Assembly: GCF_943734655.1 (NCBI RefSeq)
Contig: NC_071354.1
Location: forward strand, 76,235,838 to 76,299,837
Direction: 5' to 3'
Source: Sabethes cyaneus
Taxonomy: Eukaryota; Arthropoda; Insecta; Diptera; Culicidae
Length of the DNA stretch: 64,000 nt
This document shows positions 25,091-36,440 of this stretch, piece after piece. Both the position numbers and the translations under genes were made by a program. The number at the start of each line of letters is the position of its first letter. Position 1 is the stretch's first letter. The notes beneath the pieces were generated by a model. That model was not told the origin of the DNA. It saw only the letters and a program-made list of their open reading frames with translations, and did not search any database.

Positions 25091-26332
25091 TGCAGTGTTA
25101 TCCGACCCCTTAAAGCCGAATTTGCTGTCACCACTACTTCCACTACTACTGGAACTAGTTCTGCTTAATTCTCTTCGTTTCTTTAATTTTTTAAGTATTT
25201 TCCGTTTCGTTTCATGTCTCTTGTTATCTTTGTATTCGGGTTCGCTATCACTAGACGTTTTTACAAAATTCAAATTTTCTTTAGCTTTATTTATTTCTTT
25301 ATTCGACGTTTTTCCTTCTTTTACAGGTTCCTTTGGTTTTTGATCCGTAGCATTGATCAAATGTTCTAATTTTGTTTTCATGGCTTGAGTGTATTTTTCT
25401 CTTTCGAGTATCTTTTCCTCTTGCATTTTCCTTTCTTGTTTCTTTGCGAGTTCCTCCTGTTTGTTTTTTACTTCTATGATGAATTCTTTAAACAAATTTA
25501 TCATTTCTTCCCAATTTTCCTCCCCTCCTTGTTCTAGGTTTTCAATTCTATCAAGAAAATCTCTACGTTGAGGTTTTGGTACATTTTCTAATTGTTGATT
25601 TTTTCCTAAAGGCTTTATTGGCTTTTCTAATTCTACAATTTTCTGTCCTCCTTCACTCCCAGATTCCTTTTCTACATTTTGATCATTCATTTCTATACCC
25701 GATTCCGATTTTTCTGAAACCCATCCTCCTGTTAATTCGCTCTCCGAAGTGTTTTGTTTCTGCTTCTTATTCATGTGTTTTAATTTTGCATCTATATTTG
25801 CTTGTACTTCTTTCCTAATTTCCGGTAAATCAGACAGTAGTGTGAAATACCTAGTATATAACGATTTCAAATTCTTCTCTAAACCTGTTAATAATATTAC
25901 AAATTTATCCGCATCTCGCATTTTTCGTAGTATATTCACCCGATGCATATAATGAATCAATCGCGTTTGCAATTTTTGTTTCTCTCGCGCGTTTGGTTTC
26001 GATTTTTCTACTAATAAAGTAATTTCTTTTACATTTTCAACAATTGGTTCTAATTCCTCCTCTATTTGTCGTGAAGGTTCGCAATAAATTACTTGTGTCG
26101 TATTCATTGCTCTTTCTTCTTTTAATTTATCCTTTAATTTACGATATTTGATACTGTCGTGTTCGTTTACTTCAAAAGGTATTTTTCTGATAGATAGTTC
26201 AAATTCCAATTCATCACTTTTTAAATGATACACGTCCAAAGATTTGTATCGAATTTCGTATTCCATTTTCTCGATTTCCGAAGCTCTAACAGTTATAGTA
26301 AAAAATTGAAATAAGATATTTAGATAATACAC
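25031..26332 (-). CDS. Gag-like protein of the gypsy element
   Basis: A 433-residue frame just downstream of the 5' LTR. It is strongly charged, with long Lys/Glu-rich helices (roughly residues 60-130 and 240-350, likely coiled coil), a hydrophobic/aromatic middle part (FVILLTGLEKNLKSLYTRYF), and a Ser/Arg-rich C-terminus (RRELSRTSSSSSGSSGDS). No CCHC zinc knuckle is visible, which is common for insect gypsy-group gags. Its last residues read out of frame into integrase sequence after the pol deletion, so the natural C-terminus is lost. The true start is uncertain: the first Met lies in a hydrophobic leader-like stretch, and the internal Met near residue 23 is an alternative. Function is inferred from position, not from a recognised domain. 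Confidence 0.65.
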   Translation of the reverse strand: MYYLNILFQFFTITVRASEIEKMEYEIRYKSLDVYHLKSDELEFELSIRKIPFEVNEHDSIKYRKLKDKLKEERAMNTTQVIYCEPSRQIEEELEPIVENVKEITLLVEKSKPNAREKQKLQTRLIHYMHRVNILRKMRDADKFVILLTGLEKNLKSLYTRYFTLLSDLPEIRKEVQANIDAKLKHMNKKQKQNTSESELTGGWVSEKSESGIEMNDQNVEKESGSEGGQKIVELEKPIKPLGKNQQLENVPKPQRRDFLDRIENLEQGGEENWEEMINLFKEFIIEVKNKQEELAKKQERKMQEEKILEREKYTQAMKTKLEHLINATDQKPKEPVKEGKTSNKEINKAKENLNFVKTSSDSEPEYKDNKRHETKRKILKKLKKRRELSRTSSSSSGSSGDSKFGFKGSDNTADNSNHYHEVNREILTYSLQ

Positions 26333-26827
26333 AAAAAAGTTCCAATGAAGCTAATTACAGGGAATTAGTTCAACGAGCCTTAGTTTACAACATCACTTAA
26401 GACATTAAATTATGATTGGCAATCGTTCAGCTAAACACTTAGATTTGTCGTCACCGTGTTTTTACTCCTATTTAATTATTAAATACATGCATAATTGAAC
26501 TGTTTGATTATGGAATATTGAATCAAGACCCATTCACATCCGTTTGCTTTTTCCCAATACTCAAACTAAATAATAAATTAACGTTTCTTTGTTTAAACCA
26601 TATGCTTCGTAGACTATTCAAAGTGGATTTAAGCATAAATTATGCTTCGCGCACTAGTAAAGCTGTTACCGATCCGAAATTTGCAATCACTTATCAGTCG
26701 TATTGTCGAAGGAATGCAAAATAACTTTAACGTTCTAGTTATCAGCTGTCCTCTTTCGTCATGCAACATGCGGTCTAGTTAGTCTCTCTGATATTCTCCT
26801 AACAAAACTTTTAAGTTGGGCGCCAAT

Positions 26828-27818
26828 TGCTACCGACTGTTTGTCAGCCGGGTGAGCAATGCTCTTCGTTAAACCAAAAGGCCTATTAATGTCTCAGGGT
26901 CGGCACGGTTTGGAGATACATAGCAAGACTTTTCGTATTTACATGCAATTTATTCTCGGGGTATTCTGACCTGACTTAACCTAACCACGTGGTTCACTTT
27001 TCTCTTAAGTACTAATGACATGCGAATTATGGCTTACTCTACTTTCTCACCCTATCGATGCTGGATCTGCCGTTTCTGGTCGCACACGCGTCCGTGTGGC
27101 CAAACTTCCTCCCGTAAGACGTTCACCGCACTAGTCGTATTACGAGGCTCTGCCGTACACCTACGAACCGCCGCCACGTGCTAACTGCGGGCCTTGCTCG
27201 CCGCCACGTGCATCAACGAGCCTCGGTCGCCTAGATTCCGTCGTCCAACGAGTCCTATGTAGTGAAGCGCATCCCGCGCGGTAATAAATCTGTCTCGGGC
27301 CACCTAGCCGACTGATCATTCCGTTGCCTCGGCCTCAAGCGCATCGGCGAACGCGTCGTAGAAGAAGATGGCGATCGTCTCGGTCGTTGTTTCAGCCGGT
27401 GCTTAATAATCGAGAATGTTGGGTCCTGTATTTACCGTATAAAACGGTCAGTTAGTTTTAATGTCACTTCATCTTTATTTCTGGAGTGGGACCAATGGAG
27501 CTGACAAGTCTTACCTGACTCAATATCCATGTGGTGTCAAGGATATGGCAAGTAATATGCCCACTCTGCTCTCTAGCAACACGGCTGCACTAGTCAAATG
27601 ATCGTATTGGAATGGCGGAACATTGGATGTAGATTGCGGATGCTGTCCTCGATCGCTTGCCGTTTAACGTATTGTCTTGATCGACAACGGCCTCTATTAA
27701 TCTTATCAGGCATATCAGTTAATCGATTATTATGGCACATTCTGCCCTGTGGTAGTTTTGTAACGGGAGCAGGTGATTGCGGCGTTGTTTTAGACAGCTT
27801 CTAATTCAAACGGTTACA
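26828..27818 (-). repeat. 5' LTR of gypsy element
   Basis: 991-bp copy of the repeat at 22408-23398. The primer-binding site adjoins its inner edge. Confidence 0.85.
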
Positions 27819-27925
27819 ACGGATCTTTACTAACGTTTGGCATCATAAAAAATTTTGCCGAACGCTCGGCTGTTCAAATCTCGGCAAAATTTTGCTGACT
27901 TCGGCACTTTTTTTTAAGTGCCGGA

Positions 27926-29555
27926 ACAAAGGTCATGGAGTGGTATGCCGCCATTAGCATACAGGAGGTGCCCAAAACCAAAAACTCTCCCAACAGAAGA
28001 GAACTGCGTTCAATCGAAAAGAGCTTTATTGGTTAATGAACAGCTGAGAAATCGTGATGGGCGTGAGGCACCACCCATCGCCTTATTCGAAGGAACGCTG
28101 TGTTAGCTCATTATAACAAGAAGATCAGTGGTGATGTTAACTGCAAATGTGTTGCTGAGGGTACCCATGCGACTCATTAGCAATTTCATGCAGCTTCAGA
28201 GCATCATAAAAAGTCAATTCTGGATTAATGTTTTGTAAACAAACGCCAAGCCAGAAAAGACATGCCGTGGAAATTCCTCGAATCATTGGCGCCCACCGAC
28301 CGAGCAAATTGCATCATTTCGCATTTTCACTCTGCGGCCTCGTTCCCGGCGCGTACAACTTTCAGTTTTTTTTCTTTTTGGTTTTCTGGTTCACTCACTC
28401 ATTAACATCTATCTGGCCGGCGCGAGTGGCAAAAGAAACGCCAAAATGCAAACAAGAGAAAACGAGAGCCGGACTGAAATTATTAGCGGATTTTTAAAGG
28501 AAAGGTTGGATTGCCGCCACCGATTCACCGCTTCCATCGTTATTATCACCATCATCAGCATCTTCAACATCATCATCATCAGCGGCAACATCATCATTAC
28601 GCAGTCATTATCGATCGCCAGTCACGTAATTACCCATAATTTGAGCTATTCTGATTTTTCGTCGACGGAAATCATCTGTTTCGAGTTGTAAGCATGTATT
28701 CCATTGAGTCGATGCTTTCGACCTGAATGGAAAATGTATGACACAATATTCAAATTCTATTTTTAGTTCATTACTAATTAATGTCTAGGTGTAAATTTGA
28801 TACGACTAACACAGCCTGGTGAAAAAAGTGCTAATTCGTGGATTTATCACTTTTCTAACCAACGCAATGCGTCGATAGTTTCGTCCACTAGCAGAGTGTT
28901 ATGCGTCACAATCGTCACAGACTTCACCGACTAATAAAAAACCGTAAGTTATGGCACGCGACGGCGCGTGAGTGTCTGTTTTCGTTGACCGTATTGAATT
29001 GTGCGGTGCAATTTAAAAGCCTGCGAGTAATGCTGGTTGGGAAAAAAATCACAAACCAAACAGCTGGCAAAAATATATAAAAAACAAAATTGCAATCGGG
29101 TGTGTACAATTACCGCAAAAGGACCGCCATCCGGTACGGTATAGATAAGGTCCCATTCTACGCGCAGTAAATGAACCATTAACAGTGAAGTTAAAATTGG
29201 CCGATAGCTAATAATGTAAGGTGCTAATTGGTTGACAGTGCAGTAAAACACGCTGCTGCTGCTGCACTGGTACAGGTACCCGCTATTTTTAACCGGGCGG
29301 TGTGTGTTTGGTCACGAAACAACATGGCAAATGTTTTCTTTTTTTTTGTTTGTTTGTTGACTGTCACCGTATCAATTTTTGGACATAGGTAAAGTTGGCG
29401 ATTATAAAACTCTTGTTAATACTCGCCCTCTTATCATGCGAGAGGCTTGCGACTGATACTGATAAGGGATGCACACACGGGCTTGCGCAGATCACGAAAG
29501 ACAACATACTTTAGCAACACGCAGTGGATCCGTTTCATTAATTGTATTGATCTAA
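27926..29555. other. Unassigned stretch with CAT/CAG microsatellite
   Basis: Largely single-copy looking DNA with no supported gene. Trinucleotide-type CATCATCATC runs occur at about 28549-28600. Short frames on either side of it are low-complexity translations. Confidence 0.4.
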
Positions 29556-29559
29556 TGTA

Positions 29560-30040
29560 GCTGTTTCAAACTTTTTTCGACTTCTTTTAGAAATCCTTCA
29601 GTTTTTTTAGACTTGTTTTAGACTAATTTTAAACTTCTTTTACTCTTCTTTTAGACTTTGCTCAGATAACTTTTGAAACTTTTCTTAGAGTTCTTCTAGA
29701 CTACTTAAAGACTTGTTTTAGATATTATTTGAAGTTCTTTAGAACTTCTTTTAAAAATCTTTTATACTTGTCTTGAGCTTCTTTTAAACTTCTCTCCAAC
29801 TTATTCTCGATTTTTCTCGGATTTCTTCAACTTCTTTTAGCTTCCTTTGGACTTCTTTTGAGTTTCTTTTAGACTTTTTCTAGACTACTTATAGACCTAT
29901 TTTGGCCTTTTTGGACTTCTTGTAGGCTTTCTGTAGACTTGTTTTTAGACTTTTTTCAGGAATTTTCACACTTCTTTTAGAATTTTTTAGTTTTCTTTAA
30001 GAGTTGTTGTAACTTCTTTTAGACCTCTAAGTAGCCTTAT
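29560..30040. repeat. 11-bp-period minisatellite, segment 1
   Basis: Degenerate tandem copies of AGACTTCTTTT (period 11) run for about 480 bp. They are interrupted by the TIR element starting at 30041 and resume at 31921. Confidence 0.75.
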
Positions 30041-31085
30041 CCCAAGTAACAATTCTAAGTTTTATTACATTTCATAAAACCGCTAATAGTACTATGAGCT
30101 GAACAGTGAACTTCCTGATGACCGCTATAAAACTGCCGTCCGACCAAGTGGCCCACTCTTCAGAAGGTTTGTTGTGTTCAGGTTATAAGCTCAAGCAGCA
30201 ATAAAACCGATTAAGCTTTCTCTGCTTGACAGCTACTGCCATAATTTAATACAGATTTTTGCTGTTCGCTCTGGTAAAAAGCTAAATCAGTCCGCCAGTT
30301 TTGTTAACTTGAAAATACACCCGTGAGCAAAAAAGTTAAAGTTTTACTCTTTGATCATCCTGATCGAATTGGTTTCTAGAGACCATAATAAAATATCCCA
30401 TAGAATAATTAGACAATTTTCAGCAGTGTCCGTTGGTTTGCTGCATATGCACATTAAATTTTATCGCAGATATTGATGTGATAGGTGGTTAAAATCAACA
30501 CGCCATTGACATTTTGCAATTTTCGAAAACTGGTTGTTGAAAACAAAATAAATATATTCAGCTAGTCGATCTCAAAATATAGCAAAATCATTTTAGTTGC
30601 TTCCTGTGACAGGAAAATCGATTGATAATAACTATATTTCTGCAAAACACTTTGCTTAGATGAATATTGGTGGGCGAGCTAAAACAAAACATTAGAATAT
30701 GGCAATATATAATGATTTTGTTGTTGAACGCCAATATTCTTCATAATAGCAGCAATAAAGCTGTTTGGTCAGGAGGTTACCGTTTCAATAGCTCTAACTA
30801 AAACTAACAGATTTATTGCAGTTTGACAAGCAACCGTAATAAGAACAATTTCAATTGGTGCGCCATATTGTATTGCTACGCCACACTTACGGTAAGTTTA
30901 TAAGAGACATGGTGCAACAAACTAGTTTTATCGTGGCAATATAAGCAACCACAATAAATTTGCTTTATAAATAGTTGTATCATGGTTTTATAGCTAGCTA
31001 TAGATATATTTTGACTTGTATCCTCTTGGTACTGCGTAATACCATAATAAAACCAGAGGTAATGATTAATACCGCCATAAAATCT
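30041..31085. mobile_element. TIR element copy 2 (CCCAAGTAAC), 3' end lost
   Basis: Begins CCCAAGTAAC at 30041. It follows the same order of sequence as the three pieces of the copy at 17308-19719, without their insertions: CCGCTATAAAACTGCC, then AATAAAATATCCCATAGAAT, then the CACACTTA.GGTAAGTTTAT block. The terminal GTTACTTGGG is missing, replaced by another element. Confidence 0.7.
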
Positions 31086-31125
31086 AATCGCTAATCCGGA
31101 AAATTCCGAATTAAAAAGTATTATA

Positions 31126-31820
31126 GGGTACGGGAGGGTATTTTCAACCCATTGCGGTAGTCTGAACAATATTCAGAAATTATGTTGAAATTATATTTAT
31201 TCGAGACAAGATTTTTATGCCAATTGATAAAATAACAGTTACTGAATATCGGAGTGCATTTGGTCTTAATGAAATGCTACTGAATTTGAGTTATAGTCGC
31301 GAAAAATTATGAAGTTACTGCGGCTATTTTAGGCCCATTTTCTATAGTGGTTGTAGTGGTTCTAAAGTGGTTTTAAATATTCGGCAGCACGAAAAAGCCT
31401 GCATGCTATAAACCATACCAGTTATAAAACAATCCACCGAATAACTTAACGCGTGGTATTGCGCGTGTGCCTACCGTAATTTCTTAGTTGCGCTGTTAAC
31501 AATAAAGCTAATTTTTGGCAAATTGTTGGGGCTTATGAAAAAAATATCGTCTACCAAAAACCAGCTGTATCTATTTGAAGAAGCATGAGAATTTACAATG
31601 AGCAAATAGTACCATCCAAGGGCCTATTCGGTAAATAACTGTCCTTCAAAAGCAGATCAAAAGAGAAACAGATGGATAACGTGATATTGCTGTTGCAGTT
31701 GAAAATCGTAATAATCGACGTGCGACATTCGGTTTTATTCTTGTTCTGGGTGTCAGATAACGTGTATTGCCTACATACTGGCTCATTGAAGAGAACTAGT
31801 TTTGCAGCAAGGTGGTACTG
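31126..31820 (-). mobile_element. Copy C of the GGGTACGGGAGGG TIR element, inverted and interrupted
   Basis: The terminus GGGTACGGGAGGGTATTTTC at 31126 is followed by the reverse complement of the right part of copy B (CTGAACAATATTCAG, GACAAGATTTTTAT, CTATAGTGGT) to about 31390. A foreign or scrambled block fills about 31390-31640. The match then resumes (ACAGATGGATAACG, TAACGTGTATTGCCTACATA, CTCATTGAAGAGAACTAGTT) to about 31820. Confidence 0.65.
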
Positions 31821-31920
31821 TACAGAAATAATTCAAAAATTGTACGACACAGATATAATAAAGAACAAAAATGGTATAACAATTATTTTGAAACAGCACC
31901 CAAAACACAAAGATGATGCA

Positions 31921-32885
31921 AAATTCTTTTAGACTTTCTATAGATTTCTTTTAGGTTTCTTTTAGACTTATTCGAATGAACGCCTTGCATTTAAAAAATC
32001 CTAATAAACCAATCTTTTAGACTTTTAGAATTTTAGATCTTCTTTTAAAGTTTTTAAAGTAATTTTTCAAATATTTGTCAAACTTTTTTCCGATTTCTTT
32101 TATACCTCTCATATATTTTCAGTAGATTTTTTTTAGTATCCACTTAGATTTCTTTTAGCTCTCATTTAATCTTGTTCTGAAGGTCTTTTAGACTTTTGTT
32201 AGAATTTTTATAGACTTCTAGAGTTTTTTCCGATATGTTTCAGATTTCTTTTAGGCTTCTTTCAAAATTCTTTTAGACTTCTGTGACATTTCTTTTGTTC
32301 TTCTTTTAGACTATGGTCAGACTTGTTTTAGAGTTTTCTTAAACTTCTTGTAGACTTTTTCTTTTTGTCTTCGTTCCGACTTCTTTCAGGTTCCTTTTAG
32401 GCTTTTTTCTAATCGTCTTAGACTGCCTTTAGACTTTTCTCAGGCTTCTTGCAGATTTCTTTTGGATATCTTTTGGACTGCGTTTATGCTTCTTTTAGAT
32501 TTTTTTAGACTCCATTCATACTTGTTTAGATTTCATTTAGACTTTCGTTAGGCTTCTTTCAGATTTCTTTGGCTTCTCTTAGATTTTATTAATGCTTTTT
32601 TGGACTTCTTTCAGAGTTCTAGACTTCTTTTAGTGAAATTTTAGGCCCTTTTTCGATTTGTTTTAGACTTTTTAGACTTCATTCAAACTTTTTTTAGTTA
32701 TCTTTTGGACCTCGTTTACGTTTCTTTTAGATTCATTCCAAACTTGTTTAGATTTTGTTTAGTTTTGTTTAGGCCTTCTTTCAGACTTCTTCCAGACTTC
32801 TTTTAGAGTCCTTTTGGTCTTTCTTTTAAGTTTCGTCTTGACTTCTATTGAATATCTTCTAAACTTTTTTTAAAGTAGGACTACT
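31921..32885. repeat. 11-bp-period minisatellite, segment 2
   Basis: Continuation of the AGACTTCTTTT-type array for about 960 bp. Further short stretches of the same array flank the next insertions (33765-33790 and 34975-35235), so one original array has been broken into four parts. Confidence 0.75.
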
Positions 32886-33764
32886 TCTTTGATTTCTATA
32901 TTGGGGTGCACTTTAGAAAAACGAAAAGGGAACATGTAACGAAAAGTGGTTATGGTTTGCACGCTTATAACTCAGTCATCCGTCAACAGATTCTAGAGAT
33001 ATTGGTATCAATCGATTGGAAATTTTTCAAAAAATCCATTACAATACAGTAGATTACATGTTTCCTTAACAGACGTATAATAATTGAGAAAAGATGAGTC
33101 GAATATTTAATATTTCATTATTCGCATTTTTTTGCCTTCCCGCGTCAGTGCTTCCCTAGCACGGATGACAGAAATATATACGAGATGAGCTATGGGTTAA
33201 ACTTCCTTTCCTTACCTTCGGTCACCGGCTTTCGTTGGCGAAACATCAGCCAGCAGCAGCTAGCTTGCGACGCATCGGACAGCAAGTTTTCGAGACACAT
33301 CGGTGGCAAATTGGCAATTTTAAAGGTTGTATTTGAAACATTGTTTGCCTTTGCCTCGGTGTGCGTGATCAGTCTGTCGCCGTTTTTTGTTGGCGAAACA
33401 TCAGCCAGCAGCAACTAGCTTGCGACGCATCGGACAGCCAGTTGTCGAGACACATCGGTGGCAAATTGGCAATTTTAAAGGTTGTATTTCCACCATTTGT
33501 CTGCGGATCAACCTTACTGAAAACAGTAATTTTATTTATTGCTAGATTCCCGAGATATACCGAGATAAAGTCAACGGTTCACAGGTGTTGTACAAAATAC
33601 AACAGCGCAAGTAAACCTTCCGTTACTGCGCAACTGGGGAATCTATTATATGAAATTCGTACAAAAATCACCGGATTTGGCATTGGGACACGAATTGCTC
33701 TACATTCGTAGTCCTACTTCAAGCCTGCGCCCGTGCCACTAGGCATGGGCCCTTATACTTTTTA
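32886..33764. mobile_element. Unclassified insertion with 155-bp tandem duplication
   Basis: Non-satellite DNA inserted in the minisatellite. Inside it, about 100 bp beginning TTGGCGAAACATCAGCCAGC occurs at 33235 and again at 33390 (period 155). Both copies include CTTGCGACGCATCGGACAGC and GGTGGCAAATTGGCAATTTT. The ends were not resolved and no protein family is recognised. Open frames of 74-116 codons here are products of the duplicated DNA. Confidence 0.5.
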
Positions 33765-33789
33765 ACTTTTCCTAGGCTTCTTTTAGACT

Positions 33790-34976
33790 TACTTACTTTA
33801 CTTTTTCGGCGACAATCCGCTTATCGAATCCATGCCGAATTCAGGAGCCGTCTCCACATTACTCGGTCTTGGGCTGTCACTCTCTAGTCGCCCCCAACAC
33901 CCCCTGTTCTAGCTCCCTCGTCAACAGCACTCATGCAACGGGTACGGTGTCTGCCTCGAAGTCGTCGGCCTCTGTCGGGTTCTCTGCAGAATATTGTTTT
34001 CGTTGGTCTCTCATCCGGCATCCTTGCTACGTGGCCAGCCCACTGTAGCCTGCCGTATTTTAGTCGCTTCACAATATCCGCATCTTTGTACACTTGGTAT
34101 ATTTCATGATTCATGCGTCTGCGCCACACTCCTTCGTCTAATATGCCGCCAAGAATTGATCGCAGGATCTTACGCTCGAAAACGCCAAGAGCTCGTCCGT
34201 CGCTCTCTTTTAACGTCCACGCTTCGTGGCCATAAAGTACCACCGGGAGAATTAGCGTCTTATAGAGCGCGAGTTTTGTACGGAGTTGTAGGTTACAGAA
34301 CCTCAGCTGGCTACGTAATCCGTAGAAGGCCCCGTTGGCAGCCGCTATCCGCCTTTTTACTTTACGGCTCACATCGTTGTCACATGTCACTAACGTACCA
34401 AGGTAAACAAATTCGTTGACCATTTCAAAAGTATCTCCATCTATCACCACCGCAGTTCCAACACCCGAAGGGCTACCACGCTCTCTACCAGCCACCATAT
34501 ACTTTGTTTTGGTAGAATTTATTATTAGCCCTATCCTCGCAGCTTCCTCCTTAAGATACGTGTACGCTTCTTCCACAGCTCTACGGTTAACACCGACGAT
34601 ATCGATGTCGTCCGCGAACTCTAAGGGCATATGATATTTCGTAATGATGGTACCGCTTCTCTGCACGCCGGCCCTTCGAATAGCCCTTTCAATGCAATGT
34701 TAAACAGCAAGTTCGATAGTCCGTCACCTTGCTTCAAACTATCGAACGTCACAAACGAGTCCGAAGTCTCACCCGCTATCCTGACGCTTGATTTGGAACC
34801 GTCAAGGGTAGCACGAATCAGCCTAATCAGTTTCGTTGGAAAACCATGTTCAAGCATAATCCGCCACAGCTCGTTTCGTTTAACTGAATCGTACGCCGCC
34901 TTGAAGTCTATAAACAGATGATGAGTCTGCAAGTTGAATTCCCGGAATTTATCGAGGATCTGTCGCAAGGCGAACT
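33790..34976 (-). pseudogene. RTE-type LINE reverse transcriptase, 5' truncated, one frameshift
   Basis: Two minus-strand frames (34968-34621 and 34666-33884) form most of one reverse transcriptase. The first has HHLFIDFKAAYDSV (first catalytic Asp) and LKQGDGLSNLLFNIAL. The second has LEFADDIDIVG (catalytic Asp pair), ASINSTKTK-like helix, YLGTLVTCDNDVSRKV, YGHEAWTLKESD and GRLQWAGHVARMPD. The change of frame lies near 34650-34690 and is a single small indel. Endonuclease and 5' portions are absent. The 3' end is an ACTTACTTACTTTACT-like simple tail near 33790. Both sides abut CTTCTTTTAGACT, which fits a target duplication, although the host is itself a tandem array. This is the best preserved of six RTE-family pieces here. 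Confidence 0.8.
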
Positions 34977-35235
34977 TCTTTTAGACTACTCTCACATTTT
35001 TAGAGCTCTTCTTGATTTCTTTTTGTTTTTGAACTTTTTGACTCAGATTTCTCTTACACTTCTTCTTTCTTTATATTTCTTTCCAACTACATTCACGCTT
35101 GTTTCAGATTTCTTATAGAATTTTCGCAGCCTTCTTCCAGACATTTCTTTTAGACTTGTTTTGAATTTTTGAATTTGAATTTGAATTTCTTTTGATTTTC
35201 TTTTAGACTTTGTCTAGAATTTATTTAGACAAATC
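34975..35235. repeat. 11-bp-period minisatellite, segment 4
   Basis: Resumption of the AGACTTCTTTT-type array on the far side of the RTE insertion. It decays into GAATTTGAATTTG near 35160. Confidence 0.65.
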
Positions 35236-35284
35236 GCAAAAAAGTTGGAAATTTGGTTGCTAGGAATTCTTTAATTAAAAAATC

Positions 35285-36440
35285 AGAGGGGTTGTGTACA
35301 AGACACGACCGCATATATAGGTGACGTAGTACTACGTAAGTTTCTTTGTAGTGATAGTAGCATGTATTCATGCTTGTAATCATTCGATTCTTCATGTATA
35401 CATGCTATATGCAACATATATACATGCTACATGCGTTGTATGTAACATTTATCAAAGAAGTAACATTGCATACGCTCAATTCTCAAAAGATTGTGCATTT
35501 GAAAACAATTTTACAAAATCAAGAACACAAACTATTGCTTTCCTGCTACCTTACTGAAATTAAAGATTGTTTTTATTACCCATGGTTCCCCACGTTGAAG
35601 GGATTTTACCAATTCAATCCTATTTTATCAACAGCACATCTTTTCACTACACTTCTAATGAAACGGCAAGCATGCGTATTCATACAGAGTCGTATTGTAA
35701 CCGAACACTACAGCTGTAGCACATTTTTCCAACACAGATATCAAATTCGCCGAAGTTTAATCGTCTCGCAGTTGCAGTAAAGAATTTGCGATCTGTTGGG
35801 ACAACGAACTTGTGTCATTTTTTATTCTGGCATACTTCCCTAACACAGACATCAAATTAGACTAGGTTTAATCGCGTTCGTAAGAAATCTGTTGGCACGA
35901 GGGGGTTTTGTCACTCTTTCTGGCGTACTTCCCAAGCAAGGACATCAAAATGGTATAGGTTTAACCGCGGTGTTAAGAAATTTTGTTGAAATGAGGAAAC
36001 TTTGTCACTTGTTTTGGCTTACTTCCCAAGCACAGTTATCAAATTGGTATAGGTTTAGATCATCGTAAAGAATCTTCCAACCAATCACGAAGCGAGAATT
36101 TTGGTAAAACATAGGTTCATTATTTTCAATTTTTCAATAGTTCGACATCAAGAATCCATACTTTTATTCATTTGGGCCAATTCTTAGAAGATTTTCCGAT
36201 CGATAGGTGTAAGAATATTGAAAATCGATTGGAAAACCGCTGAGCTATTAGCGCTCAAAACCTTTCATTTTTCGTGACGCTCGCATTTTTCGATTTTTTG
36301 GAATGACACCCTATTTCAAAACTTGACGTAAGACGTAGTCCTACGTCAAAAAAACATTCAAATAAATCTCAGCTCACTTTGATTGATCGCGAATGAGAGG
36401 CAACAAACTAAAATATTGAGGAATAACTAATTTTGCAGTG
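35285..36440. mobile_element. Dispersed 1.1-kb repeat, copy 1
   Basis: Begins TCAGAGGGGTTGTGTACAAG and matches 46558-47605 closely along its length. Markers are ACACGACCGCATATATAGGT, AAAACCTTTCATTTTTCGTG and TAAGACGTAGTCCTACGTC. GACGTAGTACTACGTAAG near the start and GACGTAGTCCTACGTC near the end are related palindromes. The 36360-36440 tail (CTCAGCTCACTTTGATTGAT) also occurs alone at 51400-51480. No protein family is recognised, and the class is unknown. Confidence 0.7.

Larger units (their letters stand above)
22404..27822 (-). mobile_element. Gypsy-type LTR retrotransposon, internally deleted, recent
   Basis: Two 991-bp direct repeats (22408-23398 and 26828-27818) begin TG and end CA. They are flanked by a 4-bp duplication ACGG (22404-22407, 27819-27822). 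I compared the LTRs line by line and found no difference. On the minus strand, the primer-binding-site-like TGGCGCCCAACTT lies two bases from the 5' LTR (26813-26825), and a purine-rich GAGGGAGTGTGGGATAA precedes the 3' LTR (about 23399-23418). The internal part (3429 bp) holds a gag-like frame and the last two-thirds of integrase only. Protease, reverse transcriptase and RNase H are missing. It must rely on a relative's proteins to move. Confidence 0.85.
22320..27925. mobile_element. Hairpin MITE split by a gypsy insertion
   Basis: The left flank (about 22320-22407) carries GCCGAGATTTGAACAGCCGA. The right flank (27823-27925) carries the reverse complement TCGGCTGTTCAAATCTCGGC, with further outward complementarity (CAGCAAAATTTGCCGAG against CTCGGCAAAATTTTGCTG). 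Once the 5.4-kb LTR element and one ACGG duplication are removed, the flanks form a single palindromic element of about 190 bp. This is older than the LTR insertion. Confidence 0.7.

Noticed and set aside
28446..28691. 81-codon frame over the CAT/CAG microsatellite
   Set aside because: Ile/Ser-rich translation of a simple repeat without any domain.
29560..30040. CRISPR-like or binding-site array
   Set aside because: Units are contiguous with no unique spacers, and the genome is eukaryotic. It is a minisatellite.
33994..34419. 141-codon plus-strand frame
   Set aside because: Antisense shadow of the RTE reverse transcriptase on the minus strand.
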